Positions 34,943 through 36,235 of a DNA stretch of 36,235 nt are shown here, piece by piece. The notes beneath the pieces were generated by a model that ran no database searches, had not been told where the DNA came from, and saw only the letters and a program-made list of their open reading frames with translations. Source of the DNA: CBDUQP01 sp965369385 (GTDB lineage Bacteria; Planctomycetota; Phycisphaerae; SM23-33); NCBI GenBank assembly GCA_965369385.1, contig CBDUQP010000016.1:1-36235 (forward strand), read 5' to 3'. Position numbers and translations under genes: made by a program. The first letter of the stretch is position 1; every line of letters starts with the position of its first letter.

Positions 34943-34972
34943 GATAGCTCGAACTAGCTCGAACTAGCTCGA
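34943..34972. repeat. 10-bp tandem repeat over the stop codon of the oxidoreductase gene
   Basis: About three units of GAACTAGCTC, the last overlapping the TAG stop of the Gfo/Idh/MocA gene at 34964-34966. A change in copy number would leave the stop in place because each unit carries one. Confidence 0.8.
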
Positions 34973-35833
34973 CGGAATGAGCTTCTCGACCAGGCCCGTT
35001 TTGACCGATCTTTGAAGGGCTTCGAGTACCATTACGGGCTTGAGCATGGCTTCGTCGCTGAGGGGCTCCACGCCGGTCTTGAACATATGCGTGAATTCCT
35101 TGATGCCGCCGAGGTAGGTGTTAGCATCGAACTTAATTGCCTTCTGGCATGTACCTTGCGTGCCAAGGGCGGAAATTCCGAACCCGGTGCAGCCTTCCTT
35201 TATCAGGTCCATCGTTACGATCTTGCCATCGCTATAGATGATCTGGCCGGTCGCGCCGTTGCCGTTCTTGGTCACGAGTACCGACTTTACATTATAACCA
35301 AAAGCGATCAGAACCATGTCAACTTGATGGATTCCGTAGAAGAAAATGCCGCCCCAGGGGCTTTTCAGGTCGCACGGGCCGGATGTGCCGCCGGCCAGGA
35401 TGTCACCCATCTTGTCCAGGCCCTTTACGAAATTGACGAAGCTCTTCTGGTGGGGCACTACGCTGAAGCTGGTAACCGGCGCACCGTGTTTGCGTGCGAT
35501 CTTCAGGAATTCCTTGCCTTCTTCGCTCTTGAAGCAGAAGGGCTTGTCTACGAATGTAGGGATGCCTTTCTTGACGAACGGCAGAACGGCCTTCAGGTGG
35601 AACTTCGGGTGACGATGGTCAACGATTACCGCATCGACCTTGCCCAGCATCTCCTTGGGAGTCTTGACGATCGTCTTGATCTTGCCTGCCTTCTTGGCGG
35701 CCTTGGCGCATTCTTCCGTCTCGCCCCATACATAGTCCACGGTGAAGCCTTTGACGGCCTGATCGACGTTGAGTGTCTTTGCTATTGCTGCGGTGTGGCT
35801 GTTTTCGGCTCCAATGATTCCAATCTTCATCAT
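34964..35833 (-). CDS. Gfo/Idh/MocA family oxidoreductase
   Basis: NAD(P)-dependent sugar or cyclitol dehydrogenase. 289 aa, shorter than the usual 330-380. The Rossmann fold starts MMKIGIIGAENSHT, where the classical GxGxxG is replaced by GAENSH, a pattern seen in one planctomycete/Firmicutes subgroup. The catalytic lysine is in FVDKPFCF, and FYGIHQVDMVL corresponds to the conserved His/Asp region. ATG 35833 has AGGAGCAAA immediately upstream; the next ATG (35830) is equally usable. It heads a minus-strand group with the chimeric ORF, the DegT gene and GH130. Confidence 0.9.
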   Translation of the reverse strand: MMKIGIIGAENSHTAAIAKTLNVDQAVKGFTVDYVWGETEECAKAAKKAGKIKTIVKTPKEMLGKVDAVIVDHRHPKFHLKAVLPFVKKGIPTFVDKPFCFKSEEGKEFLKIARKHGAPVTSFSVVPHQKSFVNFVKGLDKMGDILAGGTSGPCDLKSPWGGIFFYGIHQVDMVLIAFGYNVKSVLVTKNGNGATGQIIYSDGKIVTMDLIKEGCTGFGISALGTQGTCQKAIKFDANTYLGGIKEFTHMFKTGVEPLSDEAMLKPVMVLEALQRSVKTGLVEKLIPSS

Positions 35834-36235
35834 TTTGCTCCTGAAGGGAAAGTTTTTTGCGGGAGAGTTACATGCGTGAAAAGCCTATATTGTACGTTAG
35901 TTTGAACACAACCTGCGCCCTTCTATCCCATGGCTGCGCAAGTGTCAATGAAAATCACATTACATTGCCGTATGTACCATAATCCCCGCGCTGATACACG
36001 ATCGTATCTTTCTATTCTCCTTGAACCGCCATTCGTTCACCTCTAGAATCTCGCACACAGAGCAGGTGAGCAGTAGAAAAGGTGAACAGGTGAAACAACA
36101 AGGCAGAACGATCACCCGCGAGATGGATTTCAAATAGGTAGCTCACCTGCGGTCTCCTGGCCACACGTGAGCGAAGCGAGCACAGTGGCGAATCACCTGC
36201 TCACCTGTTCAGCCCAGTCAGCATATAGGACCTTT
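35834..36235. other. 402-bp region at the window edge with dispersed repeat Y
   Basis: No gene seen. The left half should hold the promoter of the Gfo/Idh/MocA gene. The right half is repeat Y. Confidence 0.5.
36080..36211 (-). repeat. Dispersed repeat Y (inverted partner of X at 26783-26906)
   Basis: Carries GGTGAACAGGTGAAACAAC, then GCTCACCTGCGGTCTCCTGG, CCAC, GCGAAGCGAG and GTGGCGAATCACCTGCTCAC, the blocks of X in reverse. Its centre has a longer hairpin (GTGAGCGAAGCGAGCAC) than X. Confidence 0.8.

Overview
The window looks like a chromosomal segment of a Gram-negative planctomycete, most plausibly a member of the Phycisphaerae. The evidence is indirect. Two short secreted proteins end in PEP-CTERM anchors (PEPATM, a hydrophobic stretch, then RRRR). 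Lipid A and heptose genes imply an outer membrane. Secreted prenyltransferase-repeat and propeller proteins and a Gfo/Idh/MocA, DegT and GH130 sugar cluster are typical of that group. I saw no rRNA, tRNA, CRISPR array, phage module or intact transposase.

Layout. 1-8839 is almost all on the minus strand: rho (cut by the window edge), hisA and hisH, an OmpA-type lipoprotein, a small two-helix membrane protein, a prepilin peptidase with an unusual insert, a large lipoprotein, a repeat-rich island and argG. After a second repeat element comes a fused aroD-aroE (9175-10698, minus). From 10947 to 22384 genes run on the plus strand: an S55 (SpoIVB-like) peptidase-domain protein, a secreted propeller-like protein and a zinc-ribbon membrane protein; another repeat island; an isocitrate dehydrogenase with its own terminator; then lpxK, hldE and gmhB for lipopolysaccharide assembly, followed by a secreted prenyltransferase-repeat protein. 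From 22588 to 28807 (minus) lie a papain-like PEP-CTERM protein, a 561-aa protein of unknown function, a PEP-CTERM protein with a candidate internal thioester, and an ECF sigma factor fused to a long beta-rich domain. The right end holds a cation diffusion facilitator, a DUF1015 protein, a GH130 phosphorylase and a partly decayed sugar cluster (DegT aminotransferase, an amidohydrolase/aminotransferase chimera, Gfo/Idh/MocA oxidoreductase).

How it fits together. Housekeeping genes (his, arg, aro, idh, rho, lpx/hld/gmh) are interleaved with envelope and surface genes. The right-hand third shows signs of recent rearrangement: an inverted partial copy of the CDF gene's promoter and 5' end, a 5-bp duplication that breaks the aminotransferase reading frame, an in-frame three-part gene chimera, and an inverted pair of about 125-bp repeats roughly 9.3 kb apart that brackets the region. 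At least three families of non-coding dispersed repeats occupy the intergenic gaps. The least explained objects are the sigma factor fusion with an internal ribosome binding site at its domain border, the thioester-type PEP-CTERM protein, and the S55 peptidase/propeller pair.
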